Shown here piece by piece: positions 24,773-38,500 of a stretch of 64,000 nucleotides of DNA (position 1 is the stretch's first letter; every line of letters begins with the position of its first letter). Position numbers and translations under genes: made by a program. Source of the stretch: Drosophila pseudoobscura (taxonomy: Eukaryota > Arthropoda > Insecta > Diptera > Drosophilidae); assembly GCF_009870125.1 (NCBI RefSeq), contig NC_046683.1, positions 47,445,869 to 47,509,868 of the forward strand, written 5' to 3'. The notes below the pieces were generated by a model. That model did no database searches, was not told the DNA's origin, and saw nothing but the letters and a program-made list of their open reading frames with translations.

Positions 24773-27700
24773 TAGGGAATAGATCGTAGTTACAGCGGCT
24801 GTTCGGGAGGAAGTATAAATCTTGAAGTTGCAGAGGAAAATGTGCTCGAAATCTATATAATCTCCGATTGAAGTCACTGTTAGCTTCCATTTACTATTTT
24901 TACAGAAATAAAGACAAAGACTCAAAATCATCCAAGACCTATAAAACTAAGGAATCTCTGATTAGGGGCTGATATCAAACCGTAATGTGATTGCTCCACA
25001 GAACCACAAGAACTTCAAATTATCTTAAATATCACATAACCATGCCGTTTATGGGATAGATAATATCACCTGCTCATTTGTAAATAGTATATAGTTTGCC
25101 AAAGAATACTATTCGGAATATTAGAAATCTCTTAGGAATGGGGAGAAAAACACCCCAAAATAGTTTCATTTCCTAAAACCCACAATATTTCAAGCCGCAT
25201 AAATTGTTGTGCCCTGAGGCAACACACCTGTGGTATGTGTATCAAAAGTGTCTGGAAGGGAAGCTCTGCTGAAAGCTATAGGTGTTATCAGTTGACATCT
25301 CCCTAATACAAATTACATACTGTTTAAAACCCCCAAGGTTTTCACTTCTTTCAAAACCACAAAAACCCTGCCATTTCCAGGCTCTTGAATTGTTTTGCCG
25401 GCGCTAGGGGCACATCGGATCGCTTGGAACGTGCGGCGACGACGACGACGCCTCCTGGCAGTCAAAATTCCACGAACAGAGCTCTGGCGCTGGCCATAGA
25501 ATAAAGAAAAGGCCCATAACATCAGAGGAACCAACATTTTAGACATAACTCAACATTCTCTGTCTCGCTCTTTTGTTAACAGCTGTTTTTGGCAGCTGAA
25601 AAGCGGAATTACACAGAAACACACTACGAAACAGACACGCACGCACACACACTGGGGAGTGTGGCACACTCACACGAAACACGCACACAAGCGCCCACGA
25701 GTAGAGTTGAGTCCAAGCCCCGCCCCTAGTTGGCTGTTGAGTGACTTTTTCGAGTGACTGTTGGTGTGCGCCTGCGCCGAAGTTGAGTGTAAAAAAAAAC
25801 GAAGCTAACGAAAGGCAAGCCCCAACAGAAACAACAAGTGAAGAGCGTTGAAAAACGAAACGAAAGCAAAGAGAAAACGGGGGAAACTTTACTGTTGTTT
25901 TTGCTGCTGTGTCTTGTTCGTTTTTTTATGGGTTTCAAAACAAAATGGCAACCATGAAAGAGGAAAATGCTCTGCTATGCCGTGGACGGGACGAGTGATG
26001 CGAGAGATATCCGATCCGAAATGCTGGAACTGTAAAAAGACTGCCTCGGCGCGGACGTTTGTTTGACTTTTCGCATTTTGGATGGAAACTTTTTCAAGTG
26101 CTCCACCACACACACACACACACACACACCCACACGTGCCACCCCCGACACGACTACACTCTCCTCTCGGCCATCCGAGAGGCCGTGCAAAATATTTATG
26201 CAAGTCAAGCGTCGAGCATTTATGAACTGTCAAACATTCTCAACGCCATTCGAATGATTTTGATACTTTAACATTTTCGTAAAATGACTGACAAGTGGTG
26301 CCACAGAGAGGAGCATACAAAGGGGGAGGGATACACACACACACACGCACACACATAGGCATACAGTCGGCGTCAAATTGGCGGTGTTAGTGCCACATGT
26401 GGGTGTCAGTCATGTGGCAAGAGGCAGCCTCTGAATATGGGGGTTGGCGGCATTTAACGGAGTGGTTTGGGGCGCCAGCAGGCAGGCATTGAGCAATTGC
26501 CACTTGCTGCAACAATATGTCATGTGTCCCGGACTCTTGAATTGACATACTAAATGGGGAAATGGAAGACTTTAAAATGGTTCTGGGTCCTGGCCTCTCT
26601 CTGGAGTGGAGTGATTCCTGCTTAAAGCTTGAAGTTTAAATTCAAGAAATCAGTATTGAAATGGAAAATGAATGTCTTTAAAGGAAAGAGGATTACATTG
26701 GAAGGTCAGAGAATAATTTAGAGCCACTTATGCGTTGGAATTCTTTGATATTTTCGTAGTTTGAAGAAGAGATCCTTGAATTCTTTCGTATTCTTACAAC
26801 GGAATGGAAACCAAATACAAAGCCAAATCAATTATCGCACTACCCAAAACAAAACCCAAGTTACCAGGAAACCCCCATAAACTGATTCCCATGGCCATCC
26901 TTAACATCCCAATGGAATCCTTAGGCGCTATCCCAGGCTCTGTGTGCCCCATAAAACCCATAAAAGAAAACGTTCAACTTCATTAGAACTAAACCGAGTT
27001 TGGAGGTGAGAAAATCCAAGTAAATAGAGTGAAATCGTAACAAAGCGCCAAGTCAAAAGATAGCGCCGTCTTCGGGGCAGGCGCTAAGTGCCAGGTGTGA
27101 ACAGAGAGGAGCCCCCTCCCGATGAAAATTCCCCCGAAGTGGCAAAGGGAGCTGCTGCTCCCCGTTTCGACGTATTTTAATTGTATTTTAGTAATTTTTT
27201 ACTTTGAACAATTTGGCGTCAACTTTTAAATCAAATATGGCGGCGCGCCGCCATCGAAAAAGAAGCAACGAAAAGAAGAACATTTCTGTGGCTCAACATA
27301 TTTTCCGAATGGGCGTGGGTGTGGGTGAGGGTGAGGGTGTGGGGGGAAGGGGGGCTGTACCTGAAACAAAAGGCAGCCGTTGTTCATTTGCATAAATGCG
27401 ACAGGGGAGTGGGTGGTGGCGGTCGCCACTGGGACGAGGTGGCTGGCTGCTGGTGGGTGATGGTTGAGCAGCGCTAACAGGATATGCCAGTGAAGCACCA
27501 ATAATCCTTTTAATAAATATGATATCGCAAAGGACCACAAAAAGCCACAGCGGTAACCGAGGTAGCTCATCCTTCCATCTCCCCGCCACCAAGGACTACT
27601 CCTCCCCTCCTGCCCATCCCCACAGGATCTGGTGCTGGTGCTGGTGATGGTGCTGGGGCTCTGTGGCGCCACTCCTGGTGGCTGGCATCATTTGCATATT

Positions 27701-28413
27701 ATGCAAATTTTCGGCACCAAGCGAAATGTGGCAAACGTTCCGAAGGATACACAGGGACACAGGCCAGAGAGCTCTCACTCTTCTCTCTGTTTCTGTCTCT
27801 GTCTCCATCTCCATCTCTCTTCTCTGGCCTTTCTCCTCTTCCCTCTGTCTCTCTGTGTCGTCGCTCTGTGTCTCTTTACAAAGCGAATATGTAAATGAAA
27901 AGTTCTGATGTTTTTTTAAAAAGCTGCCAAAAATAAACAACATAAAAATGCGCAAAATGGTTGTCCAAATGGAAATGGGAAATGGAAAATTCAACAAAAT
28001 GCATATTTACTGCCAGCCAAAGAGGTGTAGAGGAATGGAAGAGAGAGAGAGGCCGAGGAAAGGGTATCTGGAAGCAGTTGGTGGCCCATAAAAGCAACAT
28101 AGAATATACATATTTTCTATTGGTTCCAAAAGATCTCAATGTATCCATATCCATCCTTCCCACATTCATAAAAATTCTATTGGAAGAATTTTCATTTCCT
28201 ACTCAAATCTTCATTCAATTTAGTCCTTCCAGTCCCAGATCGAATCCAGAAGATAGTGTAAGCCCAACAAAAGTCTCTACTGTAATCATCCAGAGCATTT
28301 GGCATTCGTTTGCTTGAATCCTTTTGATGTTTGCTTTGGCTGTTGGAAAATATTGTCGAATATTTTCACTGGCGAAGGAAGGCATCACAAATACAAACAA
28401 ACACAGATACAGA

Positions 28414-28433
28414 CATATGCCATATGGCATATG
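28414..28433. repeat. Perfect 20-bp palindrome
   Basis: The sequence CATATGCCATATGGCATATG is its own reverse complement and contains CATATG E-box-like ends and a central CCATATGG box. It has no neighbouring gene. Confidence 0.6.
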
Positions 28434-28782
28434 CCATAGCAAACACACAAGAACTTTTCCACCCACATACGAGTATGTGTATGAGTATTTACATGCAAAT
28501 TGTTTGCTTTAAAATATGCACAAATATCACAATTTTCCACTTTTTAAAAAATCTCACAAGAAAAGTTATTCCTCTTTTGCTTTAAATCCGTTGCTAGAGC
28601 TACCCTTTGGATGCCGCACATCCCCCCATGAGAGCACCTGCCCCTAGAGACCACCTGCCAAAGAGCAAACCCCAGCAGCAAACTGTAACCGCAATCAAAG
28701 GCCATTGATCTGTATAATTTTTTCATGGCCTAATCATTAACAACAATTGCCGCAATTTGCCACATGAAGACACATATGCAGC

Positions 28783-28810
28783 GATTATCATCGCGATGAT
28801 TATCATCGCG
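28783..28810. repeat. Doubled GATTATCATCGCG motif with embedded palindrome
   Basis: Two identical 13-mers, GATTATCATCGCG, start at 28783 and 28798. The 14-bp palindrome ATCATCGCGATGAT (28787-28800) overlaps both. The spacing and the ATTA core would suit a transcription-factor site pair, but this is unproven. Confidence 0.45.
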
Positions 28811-31800
28811 CCGACAACAAAAATATGCAAAATTGTTTGATACATTTATGACAAACTCAAAAACCCAACCAGAAAATGCAAACAGGCGTAAATCCAACCA
28901 AAATAAAACTAAACTACTGCGTGGAGGAGGGTAATAGAGGGGGGTGTAGAAGGGGTGTATTCTATGGAGAGACACAAGTACCAGAGTGCCAGAGGGGGGG
29001 TACTGGTTGCCAGGGTTGGTTGCGTTGGTTTTGGGCTCTGTTCTGTTCTGTTCTGCTGCCCAGTCGCGCATTTAATTCAATTTGTTAATTTTCAAATCCG
29101 CAAAACTATTTGCCAGCGAGGGAGTTGCCTAGGGAGGGGAGGAGCTGGCTGGGGGTGGCGTCCTCTGTCTGCTTTGTGGTTTTTGGCAGATGAGGGAGTC
29201 CGACACGTACATACATAGACGTATGTATGTATCTGTGCGTATCAGAGAGCACTGTAGGGAGTTATGGAGCAAGGTTCTCATATTTCAATAATTGTGATAC
29301 ATTTCATCTGATTCCAGTTTATTTCATTTTTATATAGTCGACTGCCGGCCAACAATAAAATCAATTGAAATGTGTTGGCAAACATGTCAAAATAAATTAT
29401 AGAGCACATGTCTCTATGTGGTTAAGTGTGGTTCTCTGCGAGTGTGGGTTGTTTGCCCGCCCGTTGGTGACGGTGACGGTGACGTTGACGGTGTCGGTGT
29501 TGTTGGTGGTGGTGGTGGTGCCACTGTATCTGTGTGTTTCTGCGGAGTACGGGGTGTTATGCAAGTGTGGCAACCACAAAAACCGAATTTTAATTTACAC
29601 GCTTGCAGCATTTGTTAGTCGATAAAACTGGTCCCAGGGACCTCTCGCCGAACGGAACCCCTCGGGATCTAAGCGGCTTACAAAAAGGTTCTTTTCACTC
29701 GCCGAAGGCAGGAAATCAGACGAACCCACCCACCCCACCCCACTCGCAACCCAACCCAGCCCAACCCAGCCCTCTGGTTCTCAAAAGGCCAAAAGGGATT
29801 GCACAACTCGAACGCCCATTTACAGGGTATAATTAAGTTAAGTCTTGGCTGAACAGGAAAGAAAAGAACAAAAGTCGAGTGTCGAGAGAGTTGACGGCAC
29901 GGCACGGCACTCGTGTGCCACGGAAGGGGTGTGGGAGGTGGGTGGAACAGGGCGGGGGCACTGCTTCAGAGGTCATACTACACTTGAGAGTCCCTCCATC
30001 CTGTAAATCCTTCAACAACCAGCTTTTACTTTCAAGTTTTCATCGAAAGTCCTAAGAAATATCTCTGATTTTGTTTTGGTTTCATCATATCCTTAGAGAC
30101 CCATCAGTCCCGTATCATAAATCAAGCAAATGGTATGCGATTTCATGGATTTCTTCCATACATCATAACTCAACCAATTGTATTGGCATCAGCCTTTTGG
30201 AGCTCACAATTCAATCTAAATCAATTTACTATTTGTTTTTTTAAACATATCTTCTTGATACCTCCCAAGACTATGTCTACTCTCGAGCCTGGGAAATGAT
30301 TTAACATACATTTTCAGGCCAATCCACGCCCACACGACTGCTTCGTGTACTCCCTTTCCCAGGCCACGGGATGGCGATGGCCCCTGCCCCCAACGGTTGC
30401 AGTTTCGACACCTTGCGGCCAAAAGCTGAGGTTAGGATGGGCTCGATTCCACTCGGACTTCAGCTTGGACTTTGGGTTTTGGGCTTGGGGATCATAAATC
30501 AAGACGACGAAAGATCATTAAAAGAGAATCTCTGCTATCATAATAAAGAAATCACACGAGAAAACAAACCGAGAACGAGACAGACTCTCAATAAAAGAGG
30601 GATAGAGAGAGAGAGAAGCGACAGCGACAGCGAGGGAAGCGAGACTCGTCTTCATCTCTTGTGATTTGATCGCTCAATCAAAATGATAAATGAAAATTAA
30701 TATTTCTTAATACTGTTTACAAAAGTGAGAATTGTGCACACACGAAATTTCGGAATGTTTTTCTCATTGAGCTTTTTGTTGTTTGTTCCTTTGGCTTTTT
30801 TTTCGGGTGGGGAAAGGGGAGCAGGGGCAGGGGCAGGGGGAGGGAGTGATATCCATCTATGGGAAAGGCGCTGCGGTCGATTTTTCATTGCTTTTTGGTC
30901 ATTGTTTGATAAGAATTATTGCAACATATCAATCACAAGGTTAAGTGGATCTCTCTCTCTCTCACTCCTTAGGTCCATGAAATGTGAGGGAACATGCATC
31001 AAGCAGCACGCAACAAAACAACCGACAAATCCACAAAATGAAAACATTAAACGAGAACAACGGAAAACGGTCAGAAAATAAAAGGTATACCCGTGTTTGT
31101 ATACCCAACTAAAACAACAGCCAGAAAGAGCAGAAAGTTGTGGCAACCGACATTCATCAACATCAAAAACAAACAGCAAAAGGCGCGAGGCGCGAGGCAC
31201 CAGGCACCAGGCACCACCACAAACATTGACTGGCAAGAGCCCCATCCCCATGCCCATGCCCATGCCTATACCCATCCGCATACCCATACCCATCGCCATC
31301 GCCATCGCCATCCCCATCTCCATAGAGAGATATTCCCTTGCCCAGTCCGGGGGCCCATTTATATAGAGACGTCTCGAGGTGCTCGCCGCTTTTTGGCGGT
31401 TGTCGCGGTTTCTCTGAGCTCTGAATTATTATCCCGCACTTTAGTCGATTAATTGACTTTATAGCCGCAGTCCGAGAAGCGGATGGAGATGGCTATATTA
31501 TAGAGCCAGTAAGTCAATGGGGTTCCAATTAGAGAGGGGTTTCGTGTGGTTGCCAGAGCAGCTGGGAAAGTCTTTCCCAAGCCGAGAGATGAATTGCTGG
31601 ATGGGATGGAACAAAATAGCCGATATCACAAATATGGAGAGACCTTCGCGTTCACGTTCATCCTATGATGGATATTTGATGGATACTCTGGATTTTTCTG
31701 AAACAGCTTGAAGCCCTTGTAAACAGTTCCAGTGATACACTCATTGATTCGCATTAAATCGTGTGACTAACCCCATAATACAGCCATTATTTCCGTTATC

Positions 31801-33235
31801 AGCTCGCATCTGAATGGCAATGCCCAAAAACTGATGCCACTCTCGACCTAATCCAATTGAGAAGAGAACCGCTGCCACTGCCGCTACCGCAACCGTTGTC
31901 CTCCACTCAACCGAGAGAAAGGCTGACTTTAAGCAAATTAGCAATTCAACAAAAGTGTCGCCTCTATCTCCGCCTCCTCCTGCCTCTGTCCTGCCATCCT
32001 CTCACGCTTCAACGCAACGCCGTTCGCCTAATCGTGGCACGTGCTTCGACATATATAATCACAGGGCGGCGATGTCTGCCACTGGAAAAAAGGGTCGACT
32101 CCGGGTCGGGGATCGGGATGGGGAAGGGGGATGGGGATGAAGATGCGGATACGATGGGAGTTGAGAGTTGAGAGCAGATACTACTCGACTCGACTCGAGC
32201 AAGTTGTACAACACATAAAGATAATCCAATCTTATGCTGCTAATTTTACACAGCAGCAGTTGGAAGAGCAGCCCGATCCGGATCCGAATCCGAATCCGAG
32301 TCCGCCACCGAAAATTTCAGCTACGAAATAAAATCAAATCTCGTGTGAGGACGAGCGTGTGCAAATGTGGTTAGGGCCCAAGCATTCGACAGGGAAGGGC
32401 CAAGGGAGGCTGAACTCAAAACCCTGAGAGTAGCTGCTGGAAACCGCTGCAAGCTTTGCAAAAAACTTTGGCCGAAAGAAACCCTCAGACAAATAAATTC
32501 GATTATGTCCCGACCCGCCCACAGAAGGGGCCCCCCTGCTGAGGCGCCACTCCTGGGCGGGGGCGTGGCGTGGCGTGGCATGGCACTTTTTTCCCTGCTG
32601 CTGCCGCTGATTTGTTTGTTTGGCCAAAGTTTCGAGCCAGCGAGATGCCTAATTCGTTTATCAAATCCACTTTACATAGTTGAGCGAGTCCCAGTTCCAG
32701 TCCCAGGCCCAGGCCGAGGCCCAGGCATAAAATATGAAAATTCAATAAGCAGCGCAGTCCTTGAGCAGCCTCCTCCGTGCCACTTGCCACTTGCCGCTTA
32801 ATTGTGCGTCGCGTCGCCTCGCACCTGTACTGTGCTGTGTACACAGCGAGGCACGTGCAGCAGCACAGAGTGATGATGTGAGACAGCGGGAGGCATACGC
32901 ACGCACGAACTGCATTCGCAAGTGGGCGTGCATAATTTATGCTGATTCTCCTGAGAAACCCAACCAAAAAACCTAGATAAATAGCAAGGGAAATGCCTAA
33001 ACTTTAAAGAAAATAAAACTGCAAGAAGTTAGAATGCATAGCTATTTGAAAAACCATCAAATCAGACCTTAAATCGGCTATATTTTTATTTGAGTACGAT
33101 GGAACAATGAGAAGGATCCACCCCTCCCATAAAAAATATTTATTTAGATTTTCCTTAGTGTACAAAAATTCCTACAGATATTCTTAAAGCATTTATGAGA
33201 TTAATTATGATTTAATGTACTTTGTAAAAACTTAT

Positions 33236-35382
33236 TTAGTATAGATCGTTATGCAAATGCCTTGGAATTCCATTGCGGCCAAAGAATAGAGGATGCACTT
33301 CCAAGGCTCCAAAAATCTAAAAGACAAAAAACAAATACGAATGCAATTCTTTAGATAATGCTCAGACTGAACAAATTGAATTACCTTCCTGGATTCTTCG
33401 GAGGGAAATAAAGCTACTATTTCGTCAAGTAAAGTGCATAATGTTTGCATTTTGATGGCATTCCTATTGTTATCAACTTCCCCCAAGAGAAGTTGAACCA
33501 AAAACTGTCTCTGTTCCTGGCTTAGGCAATTTTTTGCTTTGAAAGACTGAAGCACAGTCAGGCCCTCAGGAGATCTATTTATAAGTTGTTCCAAATTCTA
33601 AGCAAAGCAAACTTTTTAGTATAACAAAAATGGTATCAAAAAATGTAATTACTTTGTGCTGTACTCTAAGATCTATGTATCCTTTAATGTTTCCAAACTG
33701 TAATCGAAAGAGTGGGAAAACGTAATGCAATTTAGTTGAGGTCTCGAATTGATTGTGTATAGATCTCTGTATCTACCTACATTTATTTACCTCTGTCCTT
33801 TTCATCATCAAAAGTTTTTCACGAAATTCGGCGCGTGGGCCTACCAAACGTATGGCATCTTTGACATCCTCACTGTTTAAAAATTTCAATCGATCGTATG
33901 TGACTTCTGCAGCTGGAAATTTCATATATTTGGGTACAATATTTTTTTTTACTTATGCTCCTTTAAAAGGATACATTTTAAGTGTATTTTAAACTAATTT
34001 AGATTAGAATACACACTCCGAGACACTCGAACAGAACACATACATTTTATTTTAAACTAATTATTCTTCAAATACATGTACACTCCAAACCACTTGAATA
34101 GAACACATTAAAAATATTCATAAAACCACAAATATTTACAGCACAATCTAAGGAAATTGTTGAATGTGAATTTTTTTTTTAGCATACAATTAGTAAAATT
34201 AATAGCAATTAAATTAAATGCATAAAATATTCTGTCTCAGGTTTTACTACTGTAGTACTAACTATATCTAATAACATTACACAGATGACAGTTTCAAAAG
34301 CAAACCCAAACAAAATAACCTCGATTGACCATGATTTTTTAGAAGTTAACGAGTCGGGTCATTGGTATCTGTGAAAATAAAAGATCGGGCGGTGACAACG
34401 ACCTATGTTATGTAATAGAGAGACATTTTACATACATATATGTATGGTTTGTGGAAAGTATTTTTCAAAGATTGAAATATCGAAAATATAAGAATTGAAT
34501 GAAGTAGGTCCATCAATAAGAAAATTAGTAAAACCGGATGGGTCTTGAGCAGCGGCTCTACTTCTATACCCAGTACTCAGTCAGTACCTAATGACCTCAT
34601 TGATCAGAAATATTGAATATTTTATTTCTATTTTTTACGTCTACCTCTTTTTTTCTATTCTGACACAAACACCATCCGTGATAACTGTATCGAGAGCTAC
34701 CCTTCCTTAGGAAGAGGGGCACTGCACGATTAAGAGTGAGATAGGGAGAATAAGAAAGCGCGTAGAAGGGGGTTGCGTAGCCACTGAAATTGCATTTGGT
34801 CCTACTGGCTACAATAATGATCAGCAGCCTGCTAGTTATGGTTAACTGTAGTTTGTGCTAAAAGCACTCATTGTGACTGGCAGTCGGATAGACAGTCATG
34901 GCTATATCGACTTGGCTATTGATGCTGATAAATAATACATATGTATATGTATACAATTTATGTGGTCGGAAACACTATGCACCATCTACATTTACGTACA
35001 ATGTACATATGTCTCAATAAGCTATAGCTCGACTTTTAAAAGCACAGCAGCACATGTGCTGTACACTTAATGATTAGAAAACACATGCATGTAACATACA
35101 TACATACATATGCATACATACAGCTGTGAAGCTGGCGTGCTTGGCGTCTTATTGTTGTGCCTCTGCGTTTTGCTTTTGACTGCGGATTGATCATGATCAA
35201 TCATGTTCGAGTATAGCATAGTATGCATGTATGCAATTGTGCATATGCATATGCACATGGATACATGTATGTATGTAGCCTACGTCTTATCGCTTACCTT
35301 TCAAGTCCTCAAACACAGATTCCATTTTAATTTTCCTTAAGAACTCCCAAAGAGTTTCGTACTCTTCTTCACGTTTCTCCAT
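33236..35382 (-). CDS. Unrecognised 181-aa protein with a SAM-like N-terminus
   Basis: I do not recognise the gene. Five exons on the minus strand, read right to left, join in frame with GT-AG borders: 35382-35298 (ATG), 33912-33791, 33697-33653, 33597-33385 and 33316-33236 (TAA). Intron 1 is about 1.4 kb; the others are 55-93 bp. Residues 1-69 look like a small helical SAM-like module, with LWEFLRKIKM, then NSEDVKDAIRLVGPRAEFREKL. The middle is polar. The C-terminal half has the pattern LSQEQRQFLVQLLL...LLDEIVALFPSEES, which I associate with an uncharacterised helical domain in insect proteins. No signal peptide or TM segment is seen. A DRE motif lies about 130 bp upstream. Exon continuity makes a real gene likely; its function is unknown, and a domesticated mobile-element gene is possible. 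Confidence 0.72.
33913..35297 (-). other. Large first intron of the unrecognised 181-aa gene
   Basis: AT-rich intron with no open frame of note. A segment near 34567 (ctatacccagtactcagtcagtacc) resembles the ends of DINE-like elements and may be an old fragment. ACATACATATGTATG-type repeats occur at about 34430, 34937 and 35095-35275. Two palindromes are present: CAGCACATGTGCTG (35048-35061) and a 20-bp one at 35238-35257. Confidence 0.5.
35238..35257. repeat. Perfect 20-bp palindrome in intron
   Basis: The sequence TGTGCATATGCATATGCACA is its own reverse complement and lies within a region of ATGCAT/ATGTAT repeats. It may simply reflect the local simple-sequence composition. Confidence 0.6.
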
Positions 35383-35514
35383 TGGATTGGACTTTGCTGA
35401 GAATTATAGTTTACAATTTGAACACAACTAGAACACAAAGTCGATCCAAAACGCGCCGCGCCGCCGGAGAATAAACTTGTTTGCAAAATTTACGCATGCG
35501 CACAGCTGATTTCT

Positions 35515-35522
35515 TATCGATA
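35515..35522. promoter_or_regulatory. DRE motif upstream of the unrecognised gene
   Basis: The sequence TATCGATA is the DREF/BEAF-32-type element common in promoters of broadly expressed fly genes. It lies about 130 bp upstream of the minus-strand ATG at 35382, which supports that gene call. Confidence 0.55.
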
Positions 35523-35529
35523 CTATCGA

Positions 35530-38500
35530 AGGCGCTCTTAGCGCCACTCAAGAATTTGAAAATCTGCTTAAATTTGAATTGAATTTTAGGAGACACGAAA
35601 CGAGCTACTGCTACGAAAAAACCGTGCAAAGAAAACCATTCGAGATTTTTTGAAAACCTAAAATTTGCAGATTACTGTTACTTACTGTTACACTTATATT
35701 TACAATAAAAGAAAGAAAAACACCTTCCCTAGCAAATGTCCCTGGTGATGACCCTCTTCAACCCTTTCAACAAATGACACTCTCTAATTAGTTTCCACAC
35801 ATTAGTTTCCACGCTTCATGCTCTGTCAATTGTCCGGGCAACATCATTATCATCAGCCCTGCAATATAGACGAGTTTGATATTTAAAGCTAATTGCAGTT
35901 AGGTGCTCTCCTTGGCAATTAAAAGATCATTTCTGAAGAGTGCGGGCTGGGCCTTTCACTTCATTAAATGTCAATTCGTTGACCTTCATTGACGCGCCTA
36001 ATAACTTCATTAGGTGATGTTATTCGTAATTTGATCGAAAAACCCACAAGATAGGGTGACAAAATTCCCATTTTTTAGCTATGTTTTAATTGTCTTAGAG
36101 TGAAATGTTTGAAATTCGTTTGATTCCAGCCCGCATGACGGCAAAGAGACCCAAACATTTCTCAGCTCCAGAAGTTCTTGATGATTTTTTATGAATATTT
36201 CCTGACGCAGCAGCACAACAGCACCCCCCCAGAACAATTTCCTCCATTTCCTTGGCTCGGCTTTTTGTCATTATTCACACTGCAGTGATTCCCCAGAAGC
36301 AGCAGCAGCAGCAGGAGCGACACTTTTTAAAAAGCAAAAGAAAACGAAGATGGAAACCCAAAGGACATCCAGAGGATGGAAAAAAACTTTGATGCTTTGT
36401 AGAAAATTCATAAAACTTCCGGTTGGCAGAGTGGGATACCAAAACGGAGGGGTGTGCACGGGGGAGGGCGAGGCAGGGTAGGCCTGGCTGGGGTCCGCAA
36501 ACAAGAAAATGGCGCATTTTAAAGCCTCGAAAGACAGAAGGAAAAACAAAGTACAAGGACATTTTCCATGTCAAGAAATGTTTCAAAGTTGAAGCTGCTC
36601 TGCCATTTTGCCGCCATTTTCTCTGTGTCTCTTTCGCTCTGGCTCCCTTACCTTCTTAGGGGTTGTGTGTGCTTATTCCACCCCCGCTTGGAGCTACTTT
36701 TTTTCTCCACGTCGGAGGGTTGAAAGCAAAAATAAACAAAAATCAAAGTTGCAAATAAGAAGAAACTACAAAGTAAGTTAGCATAAAAAAAGTTTAGCGG
36801 CGCCTTGTTTTTCGGAAGTTTCAACATCTCGAGGGGCGGTTGGAAAAGGGGAGCAACAGGGACGGAGGCGGGGGTGGGGTCTGGGTTGGGCGCTGCCTGG
36901 CATACTTAGCCACCACCCCCTGAGCGAACACCCACACGCAGACACACACACACACACACGCGCGCACACAGATGCGGACGGACAAAAGATTCTGTCGAGC
37001 ACTTTTCGTGCAACAAAAGCCGGAAACAGTCGGCAAAAAAGAAGTTGAAGAAAAACTCAGTCAACATCCTCTCAAGTGCTTCCTTCGCTGCCTCCTGCCA
37101 CTCGAGGCATGTGGCATGGCCTCCCCCCCAAATCCCAGCTACTTCTCAGCATGCAGCCAGCGATGTGGCCGCTCAGCGAAGCGCAAGGACAACGACGACA
37201 GAGACGGGGACGAGGACGTGGACGAGGACGACAGCGATGCTCCCTCACCTTGCTCATGCTGATCACGTCTATTTATTGTGCACATAATATGGCAGCAGCT
37301 CCATCTCTGGCCAAGCTCTAGGACCTGCTCCTCCTCCATCTGAAGCTACCATTCGACGCTACCCATTCGACTGCTCCTCGGGGCTACGTGCGACGCATGC
37401 ATCGCTGGACACGCTGCCTGCTGGGGGTTCAACCTCCCTCTCCCACTCCCACTCCCTCTCTCTCACTCTTTTAGATATTTTTTTCCTATTCCTATTCTCC
37501 TCCACGGAAAATTCAATTATCGAATGCGAATTTTTCTCTCTTCCACTCGCTTTTCTTTCTGTGTTCTTTCTACTGTTCCTTTTGTACTTTTCGTTTCCGC
37601 TTCGCATGATTTTTTGTTTCAGCCAAAAGCAGCATCCCAAGACGAACTTTCAGCGTATCAGCATTTATTTGCTGTTGATTTATGCAGCGAACACGGTCTC
37701 CCCAGCCCTAGGACGACTACAACACCACACCCCACCCCACCCCACCCCATAAGGCCTCCTGGCAGGGCTGCCAGGCCCTAACCACCCACTGCTCATTCAG
37801 TCAAACAATCGCTGCCTGTCGACATCGACATCGACATCCACATCGTTGTTGAATATTTGCCAAGTATGCTGATTGAATTTTTTCCAGTTGACTAAATGAT
37901 ATCAAGGATATTTGCCAGACCAGCGCAACGACAGCTCCTGACAGAAAGACAGATAGACAGACAGACAGTCAATCCAGAGAGGCGAGGCAAGTGTCTTTAA
38001 GCCTAAGCGGTGAAATTTTGGATATACTTTACCTTTCGAACATTACTGATTAGATATAGCCAAAGGGCAGCAAGGAACTTGATTAAATATTGCATAATTT
38101 TTGCTGAAAACAAATAGCTATTGGGAATAGGTTTATACCCTTTCCAGAATACGGATAGTAAATATATCTCCTCTCGAGGAGAGGCCCTCATATTTATGCT
38201 CATTTTACTCGTAGCCAGTGCCTGAGAAGACTATAAATTAAATAACAATTTATTAGACAAAACCCCGCCCACTTTTGCCATGGAGAAGCTTCCTTAATCC
38301 ATGGCTAATGTTTGCTGTAGAGACACCCACAAGTACGAGCCCTTCATCAGCATCCTATACGAGTACCATCCTCCATTCAGCATCTGTAAACCATTTAAGC
38401 ATCGCCGGCATATTGTCAATTTCCAATATTTAGACAGGCGACGGCGACTAGTAATAATCATGTTTGATAAGCGTAAAGCGAGCATGCATTTTGCAAATAG

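Larger units (their letters stand above)
18574..33235. other. Gene-free interval, right part
   Basis: No convincing coding exon was found on either strand. Contents include CA/TG runs (about 22804-22828, 22877-22893, 26106-26130, 26333-26356), a possible MITE at 24.5 kb, a perfect 20-bp palindrome at 28414, a doubled ATTA-type motif at 28783, and repeated CCCAT units at about 31244-31320. The long open frames here translate into low-complexity peptides. Whether distal exons or non-coding RNAs are present cannot be judged by eye. Confidence 0.55.
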
